Origin: Eustoma russellianum
Lineage: Eukaryota > Streptophyta > Magnoliopsida > Gentianales > Gentianaceae
Direction: 5' to 3'
Length of the DNA: 64,000 bases
Assembly: GCA_036186865.1 (NCBI GenBank)
Contig: AP025046.1
Location: 37,632,517 to 37,696,516 of the forward strand
Position 1 is the first letter of the stretch; each line of letters begins with the position of its first letter. The notes under the pieces are model-generated. The model did not search any database, had not been told where the DNA came from, and was given only the letters and a program-made list of their open reading frames with translations. The translations under genes and the position numbers were made by a program. Positions 1-11,682 of this stretch are shown here, piece after piece.

Positions 1-135
1 CACAAACATGGCAAGGAATTGAAGCGTAAGGCAAAATGTATTGAAACATATAAAAGAACTTCATAGTCAAAGGAAGAACTAAAAAATTGAGATATTACAT
101 ATATAAAAATATTATAATTAAAATGAAAGTCCTAC

Positions 136-234
136 CCCCAAAATAATCAATTTCAGCACCTTCCGGAAACCGAAAACCTTTCCATCACTATCAAAGGTTG
201 CATGCCACCTGTCTGGCTTGAGCATCTTGCTTAT
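136..234 (-). CDS. TBC/Rab-GAP protein, second coding exon (gene continues off the left edge)
   Basis: A 99-nt exon with a GCAG acceptor and a GTAGGACT donor, phase 0 at both ends. It encodes 33 residues including the stretch KMLKPDRWHATFDSDGKV, which resembles the segment just before the TBC domain of plant TBC1D15/Gyp7-like Rab GTPase-activating proteins. In those proteins the next residues begin the Gly-Val-Asp-Pro motif of the TBC domain, so the catalytic part lies to the left of this window. Rab-GAPs speed GTP hydrolysis by Rab GTPases in membrane traffic. The family assignment rests on remembered family patterns; the exon structure is read directly. Confidence 0.65.
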
Positions 235-1550
235 CTGCGACAATCAATTATGGCTAGTAGAAGTTAATGCACGACTATCATAATCAGAAGCCACCTAAAA
301 TCCAGAACATTCATTTCTACAACAAAAATTTTATAACTACTATCACTAACTGCAAAATGCAAGCAAAGGTATGATTTACTTGATATCAGTTTATCAATAT
401 TCTCAAATAGTAAGCTTTATATATCGAGAACTTAATTAACCATTTTCTGCGTTGTCAAAAACCTGATATTGCAAAATGTTAAGCACGACCTCAGCTCTCC
501 GAAGTTTTTACAAATGCCAACTCCTATCGGCACAACTTCAGTTGGTAACAACTTAGCTCCATCAACAATTTTCAACCTCAAATCAGTTAATGAGTCTAAT
601 CCCTTAAGGTCAACAATAATTCAGCACCAAACAACAGAAATTTATAGATTAAATAAAGGTTCACGAGTTCAACATATCAAAGGCCACTTTTGACACTTTC
701 ACTATCAGCAAGAAGAATAAGGCTCTATCTGCACTTCCATATTTTGTATTTTTCATTTTCCATTATGATGATGTAAGCAAATATTTGATTTTCTATTTTT
801 GACTTAATACCTTTTTTTATAGTTACTGACTTATCAATACATATGATATAAAATATTCAATATGGTATTTGTTTTAATCATTGTAACATGTTTTTAATAT
901 AAGCTAATAGGTTTTAAAAACAATACCACTAGTTTGTGTAAAAGTTATTTCTTTTGCATGGTGAAAAATATAAAAGTGAAAAAGTGAGTTAAAACTTTAC
1001 TGGAAAGTGTGCAGGGTAAAAAAATAAAAAATGGAAATGGAAGAACAAAGCACGTCCTAATTTTCTTGCGACTGAAGTCAACATGAAATCTGACTAATTT
1101 AAATAAGTATCCACATAATGCTTACAATAAAAAAAATATCCACATAATGACTGTTCAAAGAGACAATAAACCAACAGATTATTGTGCTTTTCATTCGTAA
1201 CCAATACCTTCACCAAAGAAACTGTCAAAATTATATAAGCCAAAGACAAAGCTTCATATATTTCATTCAAGCAGAGCAAAGCAATACTCAGTTCTTAGAT
1301 CATATGCCTATCACTTCAAATTCCCCAAAAACTATTCCCAGATATCCTATGGAAAGAGGGGTGATTAGGGGGTAATGCGAAACGGAAACTTGTTTATAGG
1401 CCAAATATAACTGTGCTCATATCCATAGGCCACGATAGGGGTGCATACTGTATAATATTTTTTTTTAAAACGAAGCAAATATTAACCTTAATGCATGAAA
1501 GTATAATTATTTACAGCAATGAAATGCAAGGAAGTTTCTGAGATTCTTAC

Positions 1551-1685
1551 AGCTATAACAACCTTTATAGGTGGCTGATGAAGACAAGGCTGGCGAATGT
1601 CTCGAAGGATTGAACTCACCCTTTGTAAGTTTACAGTAGCTCCCTTTCCGCATTTCCATAGTTTTATGTCTCCGTCAAAAGACAT
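1551..1685 (-). CDS. TBC/Rab-GAP protein, first coding exon
   Basis: The exon ends at a GTAAGAATC donor and joins in phase 0 to the exon at 136-234. It starts at the ATG at 1685 and encodes MSFDGDIKLWKCGKG..., then VNLQRVSSI and PPIKVVIA, like the N-terminus of plant TBC1D15-like proteins. The reading frame stays open upstream to a TTAG acceptor (exon edge about 1715), so 1686-1715 is leader or extra N-terminal coding sequence. I chose the ATG because it is the first in frame after the acceptor. The 1.3-kb stretch between the two exons (235-1550) is AT-rich intron in which I see no other gene. Confidence 0.6.
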
Positions 1686-1715
1686 CAGATGTTGAATCAA
1701 TGATTCTTCTTCCCA

Positions 1716-2700
1716 CTAACTAAGCTAAATTATCCTTCAATGTTTCACGCTTCATCACTCAGCAGAATAAAAAATATCTTTTGTTCCTGAAAGCCTTCAA
1801 GTAAAGCATAATAACGTGGATCAGAAGAGCTTAAGAACTTAGTGAACAACACAGAGTCACAGATACACTTAGCAGTTAAAAAACCATGTGATGAACTTAA
1901 AAATAAACAAACTACGAACATATCCACTTTGAGTGAAATATTATTCTACGGCAGCTCCATACGCAAGATATTTGTTAACACAAAATTTGCATTTAACCAC
2001 AAAAGATTATATAAAATCTAATAGTCATTTAGGTGCTTCCAAAATCCAGAATATGAGGCTGCTTTTAAGAAAACCACGAAAAAAGGAATTAAAAATACAT
2101 AAAAGATACCTCATAATATTTCGGTTAACACTTTAAAGCCACATTCTGCTAGCTTAACTGCCTTACTGAATTCAACTTCTTTGGCTCCGTCAATGAAATA
2201 ACAGACCCAGAAACCCACAAGCAGACAATTATTAGCAGTACCCATTATCCGGAAAACAAAACAATGCTCGCTAGAAAATTCAACGATTTGACTTTAAGAG
2301 GTCAAAATCAAGGAAATAGATCTAATGCAAGAATCATAGCTCAATATTCAAAATAAAAAGAGGGAGAATCAAGATTATCAAAGACTTCAGTGTCATATCA
2401 GAAAACAAGAAAGGCGAACTTAAAGTTGATTTAAGTGAAATTTGAAATTGCATTCCCAAACGCCATTTGATCATTTCGAATAAACAAGAAAAAAACAAAT
2501 TCGACAATACATTTACAATCAAGTAGATATCGAGCAGAGATAGATAAATAGAAAGAAAACCTAAAGATGGAGAAGAATGAAATTGAAGCGAGAAAGCAAA
2601 ACTGAAGAGCGATCTTGTCGTGAGAAATTGGAAGCCATTAACAGAGTCGGAAAGAGGAGAAGGACCGTTTCTAGTCTTCTACCTCTAGGGAGGTTTTCCA
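1716..2700 (-). other. 5' leader region of the TBC gene, with two small upstream ORFs
   Basis: This stretch lies upstream of the first coding exon and probably holds leader exons and introns. Two short ATG-initiated ORFs occur on the minus strand: 2111-2245 (44 codons, containing FIDGAKEVEFSKAVKLAECG) and 2561-2638 (25 codons). The first has coding-like composition but ends in a stop and cannot be spliced in frame to the main ORF by any site I can see. Transcription probably starts near 2640-2700, where the sequence turns from mixed purine-rich leader to a pyrimidine-rich upstream tract. Exon limits are inferred. Confidence 0.3.
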
Positions 2701-2739
2701 TTTTCCTTTTCCATTTTTCCATTTTCTTTTATTTTTTCT

Positions 2740-3185
2740 TCTAAGAAGGTAAATGTCTTTTTCTTGTTATTTTTATTATTTTTATTGTGTAATCTACACA
2801 TATACATATAGAGCCGTAAGTCTGAGTGAAAACCATCTTTCTAAAAGATATTATTTGTATGTCTTTTACTCTTTCTAAATTCTAATGATACCCGTTAGAA
2901 TATACTGGGTATGGTTGTTGTTTATTTTTCTGACGAAATTTGTCATTATTCATGAAATTTGTTCTTCATTTAGAAAATTTTTTGCCGAAGCTTTTATTTT
3001 GTCTTCCCAAAAATAAAAATTAAAAGAAAGGCTTTTCTTTTGTTTTTGTTTAAATATGATTACTTTTGCTCGAAAAAGAAAAGAAATTTGTGGTGACGTA
3101 CCAAATTTAATAGGAGTGGGGTCGGAACAGGTGATGTTTTACTGGGATAGGATCCTCTGACAGCGCATGTGGTGCGGTCACAAAG
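2740..3185. other. AT-rich upstream region of the TBC gene
   Basis: No gene seen. A short stretch near 2900-2930 resembles the 3' end of an Au-type SINE (a tract reading ACTGGGTATGGTTGTTG), too short to call as a copy. Confidence 0.3.
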
Positions 3186-3282
3186 GACCGCGCGACACGT
3201 GGCAGTCAGAGGGTGGTGAGGCTAGATGCGGGTCAACTGTATGTAGCCTCACCACTCTCTGACTGCTACGTATCGGGCGGTC
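3186..3282. repeat. Near-perfect inverted repeat (hairpin) with a G-box
   Basis: Arms at 3186-3223 and 3245-3282 are about 38 bp each, nearly complementary, with a 21-bp loop. The inner 21 bp of each arm match at 20 positions. The left arm carries CACGTG at 3196-3201; the right arm has a changed version, ACGTAT. Just outside, GCGGTC...GACCGC (3174-3191) forms a second small hairpin. It lies about 0.5 kb upstream of the presumed TBC promoter and is far more GC-rich than its surroundings. It could be a small palindromic MITE or a regulatory element. Confidence 0.7.
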
Positions 3283-3879
3283 ACAAAGGGGTGAAGAAAA
3301 TGGAGGTTAGAGAACCCCAATCATGTTTTACTTATTGTTTTTTGCTCTTCATTGGCCGTTCTAAACTAAAATATATTAACTGTTATGAAAATTATACAAT
3401 GTCCATTGTCTAAACGTATTTTAGAAAACAACAAAGGGTATTAAACAATTCAATGTATCATCATTACTAAAGTTCTATAAATAAGACACTTTGTTGGACA
3501 TTTTATACACACATTTGAATAAAAAAAGAATACATTTTATTCTATACTTCTTATCCTCTCCTTTATTCCATATTTTTTATATTGCATTACTCCAATTTAT
3601 AATATTAACTGCCTATTGTTTTGTTTTCTTAAATGTTTTTTTTGAAACAGTAATTTTTGTTGCTGTTGGTAAATCATACTCCCGAAATTACCCTTGCATT
3701 CTCAAATAAATGTAGTATTTATGTAAGCTTATGATCGTCTGTACGGAAATAAATATTTGCATTCTTTTTACTGCAATTTTATTTGTTTGATAAAAATGTA
3801 TTGAATAATAATTTTCTCTAGTTGCAAAAGTATCCGAAAGCCTGCCATCTCTGTCTAAAAGAGCTTCATGCAAGATTTT
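3283..3879. other. AT-rich intergenic DNA
   Basis: No gene, transposon ends or RNA gene recognised. Confidence 0.4.
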
Positions 3880-4205
3880 AATCAGAAACACAGTGGTATC
3901 CTGGTAAGCTTTTACTAAACAACCCACGTAGAGTGACTACAGCAAATTGGATCAGCATCTCTTTAATTCAATTGGATCGGATATTATGGTCTAAGTCAGT
4001 ACTAAAGCATCAACGCTACACGTGTCTTAGTTCGAACCTGCAAATCAGGAACTCAGCGGTCTCCTGGTAAACTTTTACTAGACAACCCACATAAGGTGTC
4101 TACAGCAAACCGGGTCAGCAACTCTTTAATCCAATTGGGTCGGATACTATGGTCTAAGCCAGTACTAGTATATCTACGTTGCACGTGTTCTGGTTCGAAT
4201 CTGCA
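3880..4205 (+). repeat. Two tandem copies of a 163-bp unit with tRNA-like promoter boxes
   Basis: Copies at 3880-4042 and 4043-4205 are diverged but align over their full length; two anchor motifs are each 163 bp apart. Each copy ends with a tRNA-like pair: an A-box-like TGGTCTAAG(T/C)CAG and, about 43 bp later, a B-box-like AGTTCGAACCTG or GGTTCGAATCTG. This suggests a tRNA-derived SINE duplicated in tandem, but I see no tail or target duplication. Confidence 0.55.
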
Positions 4206-4779
4206 CCATTCTAGTTGCAATGTCTCAATCTGAAAATCAAGAGACTTATTCGGTTAGAGGATTGAATAATAATTTCTTAGACGATAACATGCTGGTCGCC
4301 CATTGGCAGAAGGGGATAAATAAATAACCTAATTTATGTTAGCTACCCGCATCTGTCTTTCTTACTGACCTGATCTGCCACTTGTAAATTAATAGGCTTC
4401 TAAGATATATAAAATTATTGATAGTTATACAAATATACTAATAAAATGGGTAAAGGCCGGCGCCACATTCATTTGACTACAGAGTAGTTTTCACAGACAT
4501 AGCAAAAAACTCAAAAAGAATATATGCTCATGGAAATTATAATATGCACTCGCTTTGTAATTTATATTAGATTCCCAACCTACTAAGTGACAAATGTGTA
4601 AAGACACACGAAATTAAATATATGATAATCAGAAGCTTAAATAGAGAAAAAAAATCTAATCGGAGTTAACTATATAATAATTAGAAGCTTAACAGAGAAA
4701 AATGTAATGGGAGTTGTAACTTCCATAAAATCTCCAAGAGTCGAGTTGCTCCTTTTAATACGTTTAGTAGGTTAGTAAA
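4206..4779. other. AT-rich intergenic DNA
   Basis: No gene recognised. A short tandem-like duplication around AATTAGAAGCTTAA (near 4628 and 4679) is the only structure seen. Confidence 0.35.
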
Positions 4780-5223
4780 TCGAGAAGATCACTGCAAAAA
4801 CGAGCAGCGGAAAAACAAAACTTGATCTTCGATTTTCTACCAAGGAATCATGTTGTTCGTTTAATTCGATGAAAGAAACTCAAAAATTACCTCAGTAGAT
4901 TCGAAATCCGTAGATGAAGGAGGTGTGAAATCACGAACACCCTCTATCGGTATCCACACGAATGCTTCCGCCCGGAGTGCTAGCTCTTGAAACGGCGCGA
5001 CTGAAGAACTCGGCTTTTCTAAAAAACGAGCTCTGTTTTTGTTTCTCTGATTATTGTGTGTATCCACTATACGAGATGCAACAGCATATATAGATATATG
5101 TAGACATCAAATCCGAGTCCAAATCGGATTAGTTAATGCCAATCAAAATCCATATCAGATATGGATTCTACCAGGATATTCAAAATCCATATCAGATATG
5201 GATTCTCTCATTATTATCCGATA

Positions 5224-5260
<37 letters not shown>

Positions 5261-6115
5261 CATAAAAACAAAAATAATATCAATAATTATTAATATCTAA
5301 TATTAATATTATTAATATCAGCCCATACACATTCTTGTGTGTGACCCGATAGGCCCATATTAATTGGCAGTCGGTTAAATCTCTATTAAACCAGCAAGTC
5401 GTAATTGATCTCTAGTAAGACATTACGACTGCCCAATTAATACGAGTAAAGTCCAACTAGCCTAATAATAGTACATGCATTAATCTCTTTGTCGCATGAT
5501 ATCTAGTTTGAACATAAGACATGGTCAGCGTCATACTTATATTGTTCAAACATATGATTACTCGATCTCTAAGTAGACTGATAAAACAAATGACATTGAT
5601 CACACTATCAATTCATTTGAGCATATCGAGAGGCCCAAAGATATCTCTCTCAAAAGAGAGGGACAAATTCTATCTTGATTGTTCAATATCCTCTACATAA
5701 TTTCTATCATACTCAATCATGACCTTTATTATTATCCAGTTACGGATAACGTTAGATTATGTCAAAATATAATAGTCCTTATGTTGGAAACTATGACAAT
5801 CTCAAGTCTAAGGATTAAAACATGACTATCATGAGATTTACTTATGACGCTAATCCATGTAGTAATCTCATGATGGGTCTATCCGATACAATGTTCTCTA
5901 ACAAGTATCTATGAGATTGATTTGTATCACCATACACATAATCATTTCATGATTATCAAATCAATACTCATACTGGTTATAAATTATTTTTATCTCTATA
6001 ACAATAATGAACCAGGAACATATATCATAATCGTGTAACATACTAACCAACAATAATGATAATAAAACCTTTTTATTAATAATAAATGTATAACATAAAA
6101 CATCCAAATCATGGC
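4780..6115 (-). repeat. LTR-like AT-rich remnant (possible solo LTR)
   Basis: About 1.3 kb of non-coding, AT-rich sequence without good ORFs, resembling a long plant LTR read on the minus strand. It contains a (TA)n tract at 5222-5259 and two direct copies (near 5146-5172 and 5180-5206) of a perfect palindrome, AATCCATATC-A-GATATGGATT. I could not find matching ends or a target duplication. The only ORF, 4861-5067 minus (68 codons), matches no family I know and is probably chance. Confidence 0.3.
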
Positions 6116-6143
6116 CTATGGCACATACGCTAACATAGTATTC

Positions 6144-6228
6144 ACTAAAATTTTGTCACCCAACCTAGGAAGTTGTTGGGCTCTTAATTTTCATCCTTCA
6201 CAATGTTCTTTGGAATTGTGACGGTGGG
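6144..6228 (+). repeat. 3' fragment of a tRNA-derived SINE
   Basis: This stretch matches the 3' half of the SINEs at 12008-12290 and 58623-58890 (shared motifs CAACCTAG, GGGCTC and TAATTT.CATCCT). It lacks the promoter half. A copia element is inserted about 65 bp downstream. Confidence 0.5.
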
Positions 6229-6290
6229 CCCTCAAGGCCAAGGTGTGGCATTTTCCTCCAAGTATTCACTAAAATCTTATATGCATAGAG

Positions 6291-6541
6291 TGTTAATGGT
6301 AAAGTATGGAGAAAGCAACGAGAAGGATAGGGGCAAAACCAAAGAGTTGTATATTTTTCAATATATTCTTCTACATCATTTACTTGCACATGTCCGTAAT
6401 TTATAGATCTTTTTCTATACTAGTAAAGGAAACTTAATTGATGACAAATCAATCTAAATCAATTATGGTTACAATCAAATCCCTACAGATTACAACAGTT
6501 ACAACTCAATAAAATATCCCCCTTAATCAAGGATTCTGACG
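6291..6541 (-). repeat. 3' LTR of the left copia element
   Basis: Starts TGTTAATGG and ends TTCTGAC on the plus strand. It matches 11431-11682 with roughly a dozen differences in 250 bp, so this is an older insertion. The polypurine tract follows at 6542-6552. Confidence 0.9.
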
Positions 6542-9500
6542 CTCCCCCTCAAGTTGAACAGTGGGGTCAACAATGTTCAACTTGCATAGGACGTCTTCAA
6601 ACTTCCTTCCATTAACTGCCTTTGTCAATATATCTGTCAACTGATCTTCTGAGCAAACGAATGGCAACTCAACCACTCCCTCTTCCAATTTTTCCTTGAT
6701 AAAATGTCGATCAATTTTTATATATTTGGTTCGATTGTGCTGGACTGGATTTTCAGATATACTAATAGACGATTTGTTGTCACATAATAAAGGAGTAGGC
6801 AAATTTACGAGCAACCCAATGTCTCTAAACAATTTCTAAATCCACAGTATTTCGGTTATTCCTTTTGCAATCCCCCGGAACTCTGCCTCAGCACTAGAGA
6901 GAGCCACAACCTTCTGTTTCTTGCTCCTCTATGTCACCAAATCCCCGCCTACAAGAGTAAAGTACCCAGAAGTGGACTTCCGATCTTCTAAATTTCCAGC
7001 CCAGTCAGCATCCATATACGCCTGAATATTAAGGTGTCTATTATTCCGAAACACGATGCCCCTTCCTGGTGTATGCTTCAAATACCTCAAGATACGCGTA
7101 ACTGCATCCATATGGTGTTCTTGGGGATTATGCATGAAATGACTAACCATATTAACTGCATAAGCGATGTTAGGTCGTGTGAGAGACAAATAGATCAGTT
7201 TTCCAACCAAACGTTGATACTGCCCCTTATCCGTGGGAGGTGCTCCCTCAATAATTTTCAACTTATGATTCACTGCCATCGGAGTATCACAGGGTTTACA
7301 ATCGAGCATCACTACTTCTATAAGTAGGTCCAGAACATACTTCCTTTGGGCGATGTAGATCCCCGTTTCTGACCCCAAGACTTCAATCTCCAGAAAATAT
7401 TTCAGTTCTCCAAGATCTTTCATCTCGAATTTCGTAAACAAGTGTTTTCGGAGTCGGGCAATTTCTTCAGTATCACTTTCGGTAATTATCATATCATCTA
7501 TGCATATAATCAGACATGTTACCATACCTTCCTTTCATTTGACGAACAATGTACGATCTGCATTGCTTTTTCGACAGCCATCTTGCTTCATGACCTCACT
7601 AAATCTGTCAAACCACGCTCGAGGTGACTGTTTTAGACCATACAGTGACCTTTTTAGTTTGCACACTTCTTTCGTCTCAAATCCTGCAGAGAACCCTGGA
7701 GGAGGATCCATGTATACTTCTTCTTCCAGTTTGCCATATAAGAATGCATTCTTCACGTCAAACTGATGAAGAGGCCAACCCTGAGTTGCAACAATAGAAA
7801 ATAATACTCCGATAGTATCTATTCGGGCCACGGGTGAAAAAGTTTCTGAATAATCAATCCCGTAGATTTAGGTGTACCCTTTAGCTACCAGATGAGCCTT
7901 GTACCGTTCAATACTCCCGTTCGCTTTGTACTTGATCGTGAACACCCACCGACACCCAATAGGTTTTTTTCCAGGAGGTAGGACACATTTCTCCCATGTT
8001 TCACTTTTCTCTAGTGCTTGCATCTATGTTTCCATAGTTTCTCTCCATACTGGCTGAACCTGAGCTTCTTCAACTGTTCGTGATATCTTTTTTGAGCATA
8101 GAGACACAAATAAACCTCGAGCTTGGTCTGACACTCCAGTTTTAGATGTATTAACCGGGTACCTGGATGACTTGGATACCTAGGTCGGTGAGTACCGTTC
8201 AGGTGGAACTCCTTGTTTAGCACGAGGTGGTAAGGATCGCCTTTGTGATGGCCCACTTGTCCCTGGTGTAACTGTATGGTCAGGAGAGGAATTTGCACAG
8301 GGTGGAAGATAAGGGTAGCTAGGGCCCTGGTTAGTTTCATCATCCAAAGAAATAGATTGTTCATTAAGTGTATCAGAATTTGTTACCTCTGGTATTCCAT
8401 TCATTGGTGAGGAATCATAGTTGGCACAGGAACCGCAGGCTGTATAGGGTTGAGTGCGTCAGCGCAGTCGGTGCCGTCTACTTGCCATGTTGGAATTGCT
8501 GTCAGACAAGCATGCGGTGACACCAACCAATCTAGGGTTCCATCACCTGAGGTGGTCTCCCCTGAACCCGATATTGGGAGAGGTATAATAATATTCGGTT
8601 TCGAGAAAGATGCAATCCATGGTAATGTGTATGCGGTGGATACGAGGATTATAACACCGGTAGCCCTTTTGAGTAGTGGCATAACCAACAAAAAGGCATT
8701 TGTCAGAACATGGGTCGAGTTTAGTCCGTTCGTATTTAGGGGTATGGAGGAAGACTGTACACCCAAACATGCGCAGAGGAAGAGTAAAAATCGAGGGAAT
8801 AGTGTGTTGATTAGATAAAGTTTGGGTAGGTGTTTGATAATTCAGGGTTTTGGATGGTAAACGATTTATGAGATAAGTGGCTGTGGATACTGCCTCCAGC
8901 CAAAAGCTCATCGGGACATGAGAATCTAACATCATAGCCTAGTCATTTCAAGGATGGTCCGGTTATGACGCTCAGCGACCCCGTTTTGCTTGGGAGTGTA
9001 AGGGCAAGAAGTTTGATGGATAATCCCCTGGTCTCGGAGAAACTGTCCGAGACCTTGGTCAAGATATTCACCCCCGTTATTAGATCGAAGAATTTGAATC
9101 TTTATGTCAAACTGAGTATGTATCATATGGTAAAAATAAACTTCAGATTTATGTTTCATAACATACAACCATGTCATGCGAGAGAAGTCGTCGACAAAAA
9201 TCACATAATATTAAAATCCAAAAATAGTATTATAGGGAGAAGGGCCCCATACATCTAAATGGACTAAGGAAAAAATACGGTCAACGCGAGTATTGTTGGC
9301 TAAATAGGATGCCCGAGTTTGTTTAGCCTTGAGACAAGTATCACAATAAAGATTATTAGTTTTGGAAGTAAACAAAGTTGGAAATAAATGTTTCAAATAG
9401 GAGAATGATGTATGCCTTAACCGGTGATGCCACAACCATACTTGCCGTTCAGCTGTCCCGGTGGCAAGATTAGACTGTCTCTGTTGCGTAACGGTATCAA

Positions 9501-9905
9501 CGAAGTACAGTCCTTGGCACTAAGTACCACATCCAATGATTGCCCCCGTATGAATGTCTTGCAAGAGGCAAAAATTAGGATACAACATACCAACACAATC
9601 TAATTCTTTGTTAATGTGACTGACAGACAGTAATTTAGTAGATAAAGAAGGCACATATAAATAATTGTTTAGAGTCATGGTAGGGGTGATAGAGATGGAA
9701 CCTCCACCCTAAACTGGAATAGAGTCTCCATTGGCAACTTCAACAATGGTTTTAGCCGGTTGAGTATAAGTGACAAAATCTGAGGGGTCGTGGGTCATAG
9801 TGTCCGTAGCACCGTAACCGAAAATCCACTGTGAATTGGATTTGGTTAGGTTGCATGATAGTAATGGGGTTGGATTTGTTGTTTGGTCGGTGGACCGAGG
9901 CAATT
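6533..9905 (-). pseudogene. Copia pol pseudogene (protease, integrase, RT, RNase H)
   Basis: In minus-strand order: a protease-like stretch near 9709-9903, where the usual Asp-Ser-Gly-Ala active site reads GYGAT, so the catalytic Asp is lost; a pre-integrase zinc region at 9211-9435 (MWHHRLRH...CDTCLKAK); an integrase core at 8932-9204 (FVDDFSRMTW, NNGGEY, QNGVAERHNRT); integrase C-terminal part at 8543-8935; a linker; RT at 7535-7831 (VKNAFLYGKL, SLYGLKQSPRAW) and 6929-7525, where the usual YVDD reads CIDD; and the RNase H and C-terminal tail at 6533-6832. Stops and frameshifts separate these blocks. Confidence 0.88.
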
Positions 9906-9998
9906 GTGGAGGTAAGGGAGAATTCAGGGGTAATTGATTATTTAGAGGTAAAGTTGAGGACTGCGGTGGATTATGTTAATTGTTTTGGACTGCGGGTG

Positions 9999-11396
9999 TC
10001 ATATTTGAGACTGGAGGGGTCTTTTCAGCCGCACCAAAAGACAAGGGACCAGACAAAATTTTAAAAAATTGCCAGGGACTGAACCTACAATTTCCATTGA
10101 CAGGGGGTATTTAAAGAGACTAGGGTTGGAGTTTTCTCCAACCCTTGCACCTTCCGCCGTTTGCACTGTTGTTGCCTCGTCTCCTTCACGTGTTCCGCTG
10201 GTGCAATTTCCAACGATAGTCTGTGCAGCTTGGCCTTTTTCTCCTTTCTTCCTCTTGAACTCTTCCCACCATTCTGGATACCCGTGCAATTTAAAGCATT
10301 TGTCCTGGGTGTGACCTCTGCACTTGCAGTGGCTGCATTCCCGATTTCGTTCCTCACCACCACGTCATGATGGTTGACCTGAGCGTGGTGGCTGCGACCC
10401 TCGCTGTTTGCTGTATTCTGCTGACTCTTTTGTGGTTAACCCTTGTCCAACCCCAAGAGATGATGCCAAGTCTGATGGGGGCCTGGTGAGTACGCTCCTC
10501 TGTACTTCCGATTTTCTGAGCTCATTATATGCATCTCAACTATTGGTCGGGGCTCTCGCTTGAGAATCTCTTTCTTAGTGTCTTCATATCGGTCATCAAT
10601 TGCCAAAAGCAGTTGATAGAGCCTCTGTTCCTAGAGCTTCCTTGCGTATGTTGCAATATCAGTGGGAGGTTCCATGGGATTTGGGTCCAGAGTGTCTATA
10701 GACATCCAAATCCCTTGGACCGATTCCAGAGGGCTTCAAGTGGTCTATTCCCTTGCTTGATTGTGTAGCATTGTTTGTGCAGATCAAAAATTTGTAAGCC
10801 CGTCCCATAATGCTTTTGATGTTGAATATCTAGATACATTATTAGCCAGACTGTCATCTATGTTATCAATGAGCCACATGAATACTAACTGGTCTTGTTG
10901 TTCCCATGTAGGGTAGGCAAGATCTGTTGGCAGGGGAGGTGGAGGAACCCCTGTGATGTGGGTGCTCTTTCCCCTGCCGCCAAGTGCAATCTTCATAAGC
11001 ATGCACCAGAGGTTGTAGTTGTTGTTATTTAATTTAACTTCAGAGTTAAATTCGTTGCTGGTGCCGCAGGTGGTCCATTCATGTTTTGAAGTAAGAATCT
11101 TGCGAATTGTTTGGCAAAGTCAAAGTTTCCAGAGAGGTTTGGTTTATTTTCTGAGGTCTGAGGTCTAGGTTCTGAGGTTTCTGGGATTTGTGACATGGTA
11201 TTGTTTTTTTGCAGATACTGGCTTGATGAGACAGAGATGCCTTGATCTTGGCTGAGATCGAAGGAAGGGTAAATATTGGCAGTGAAAAAGTACTCTTATG
11301 AGCCTTTTTCAGATAAGAGGAGATGCAGATACACCTGACCAACGGTTTTCGCAGTGATGAAGTATATTTCTGAGCCAAAAAACATTGGATCACCAC
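9999..11396 (-). pseudogene. Copia gag pseudogene
   Basis: Broken gag. 10784-11002 carries LVFMWLIDNIDDSLANNV, the UBN2-type gag core. A CCHC zinc knuckle (C-X2-C-X4-H-X4-C) followed by FKLHGYPEWWEEFK lies near 10270-10335. The N-terminal part at 11079-11396 is low-complexity and frameshifted. This is the nucleocapsid part of the element above. Confidence 0.75.
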
Positions 11397-11430
11397 AGGT
11401 TTTGTTGATCAAACCTGCTCTGATACAATG

Positions 11431-11682
11431 TGTTAATGGTAAAGTATGAAGAAGGCAACGAGAAGGATAGGGGCAAAACCAAAGAGTTGTATATTTTTCA
11501 ATATATTCTTCTACATCATTTACTTGCACATGTCCGTAATTTATACATCTTTTTCTATACTAATAAAAGGAAACCTAATTGATGACAAATTAATCTAAAT
11601 CAATTATGGTTACAATCAAATCCCTACATACTACAACAGTTACAACTCAATAAAATATCCCCCTTAGTCAGGGATTCTGACA
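11431..11682 (-). repeat. 5' LTR of the left copia element
   Basis: Partner of 6291-6541, with TG...CA ends. The primer-binding site lies immediately below 11431 (minus strand TATCAGAGCAGG). Confidence 0.9.

Larger units (their letters stand above)
6291..11682 (-). mobile_element. Decayed Ty1/copia LTR retrotransposon
   Basis: Full-length element on the minus strand: 3' LTR 6291-6541, 5' LTR 11431-11682, polypurine tract GAGGGGGAGC next to the 3' LTR, and a primer site close to TGGTATCAGAGCA (initiator-Met tRNA) just inside the 5' LTR. Domain order on the minus strand is gag, protease, integrase, reverse transcriptase, RNase H, which defines copia. The flanks CATAGAG (left) and CATAGAAG (right) may be a decayed target duplication. 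Many in-frame stops and frameshifts break it, so it is not autonomous. Confidence 0.9.

Noticed and set aside
3880..4205. tRNA genes suggested by the B-box motifs
   Set aside because: No cloverleaf fold or acceptor stem could be formed around the boxes; a tRNA-derived repeat is more likely.
5222..5259. (TA)n tract considered as a promoter or origin
   Set aside because: A simple dinucleotide microsatellite with no supporting features.
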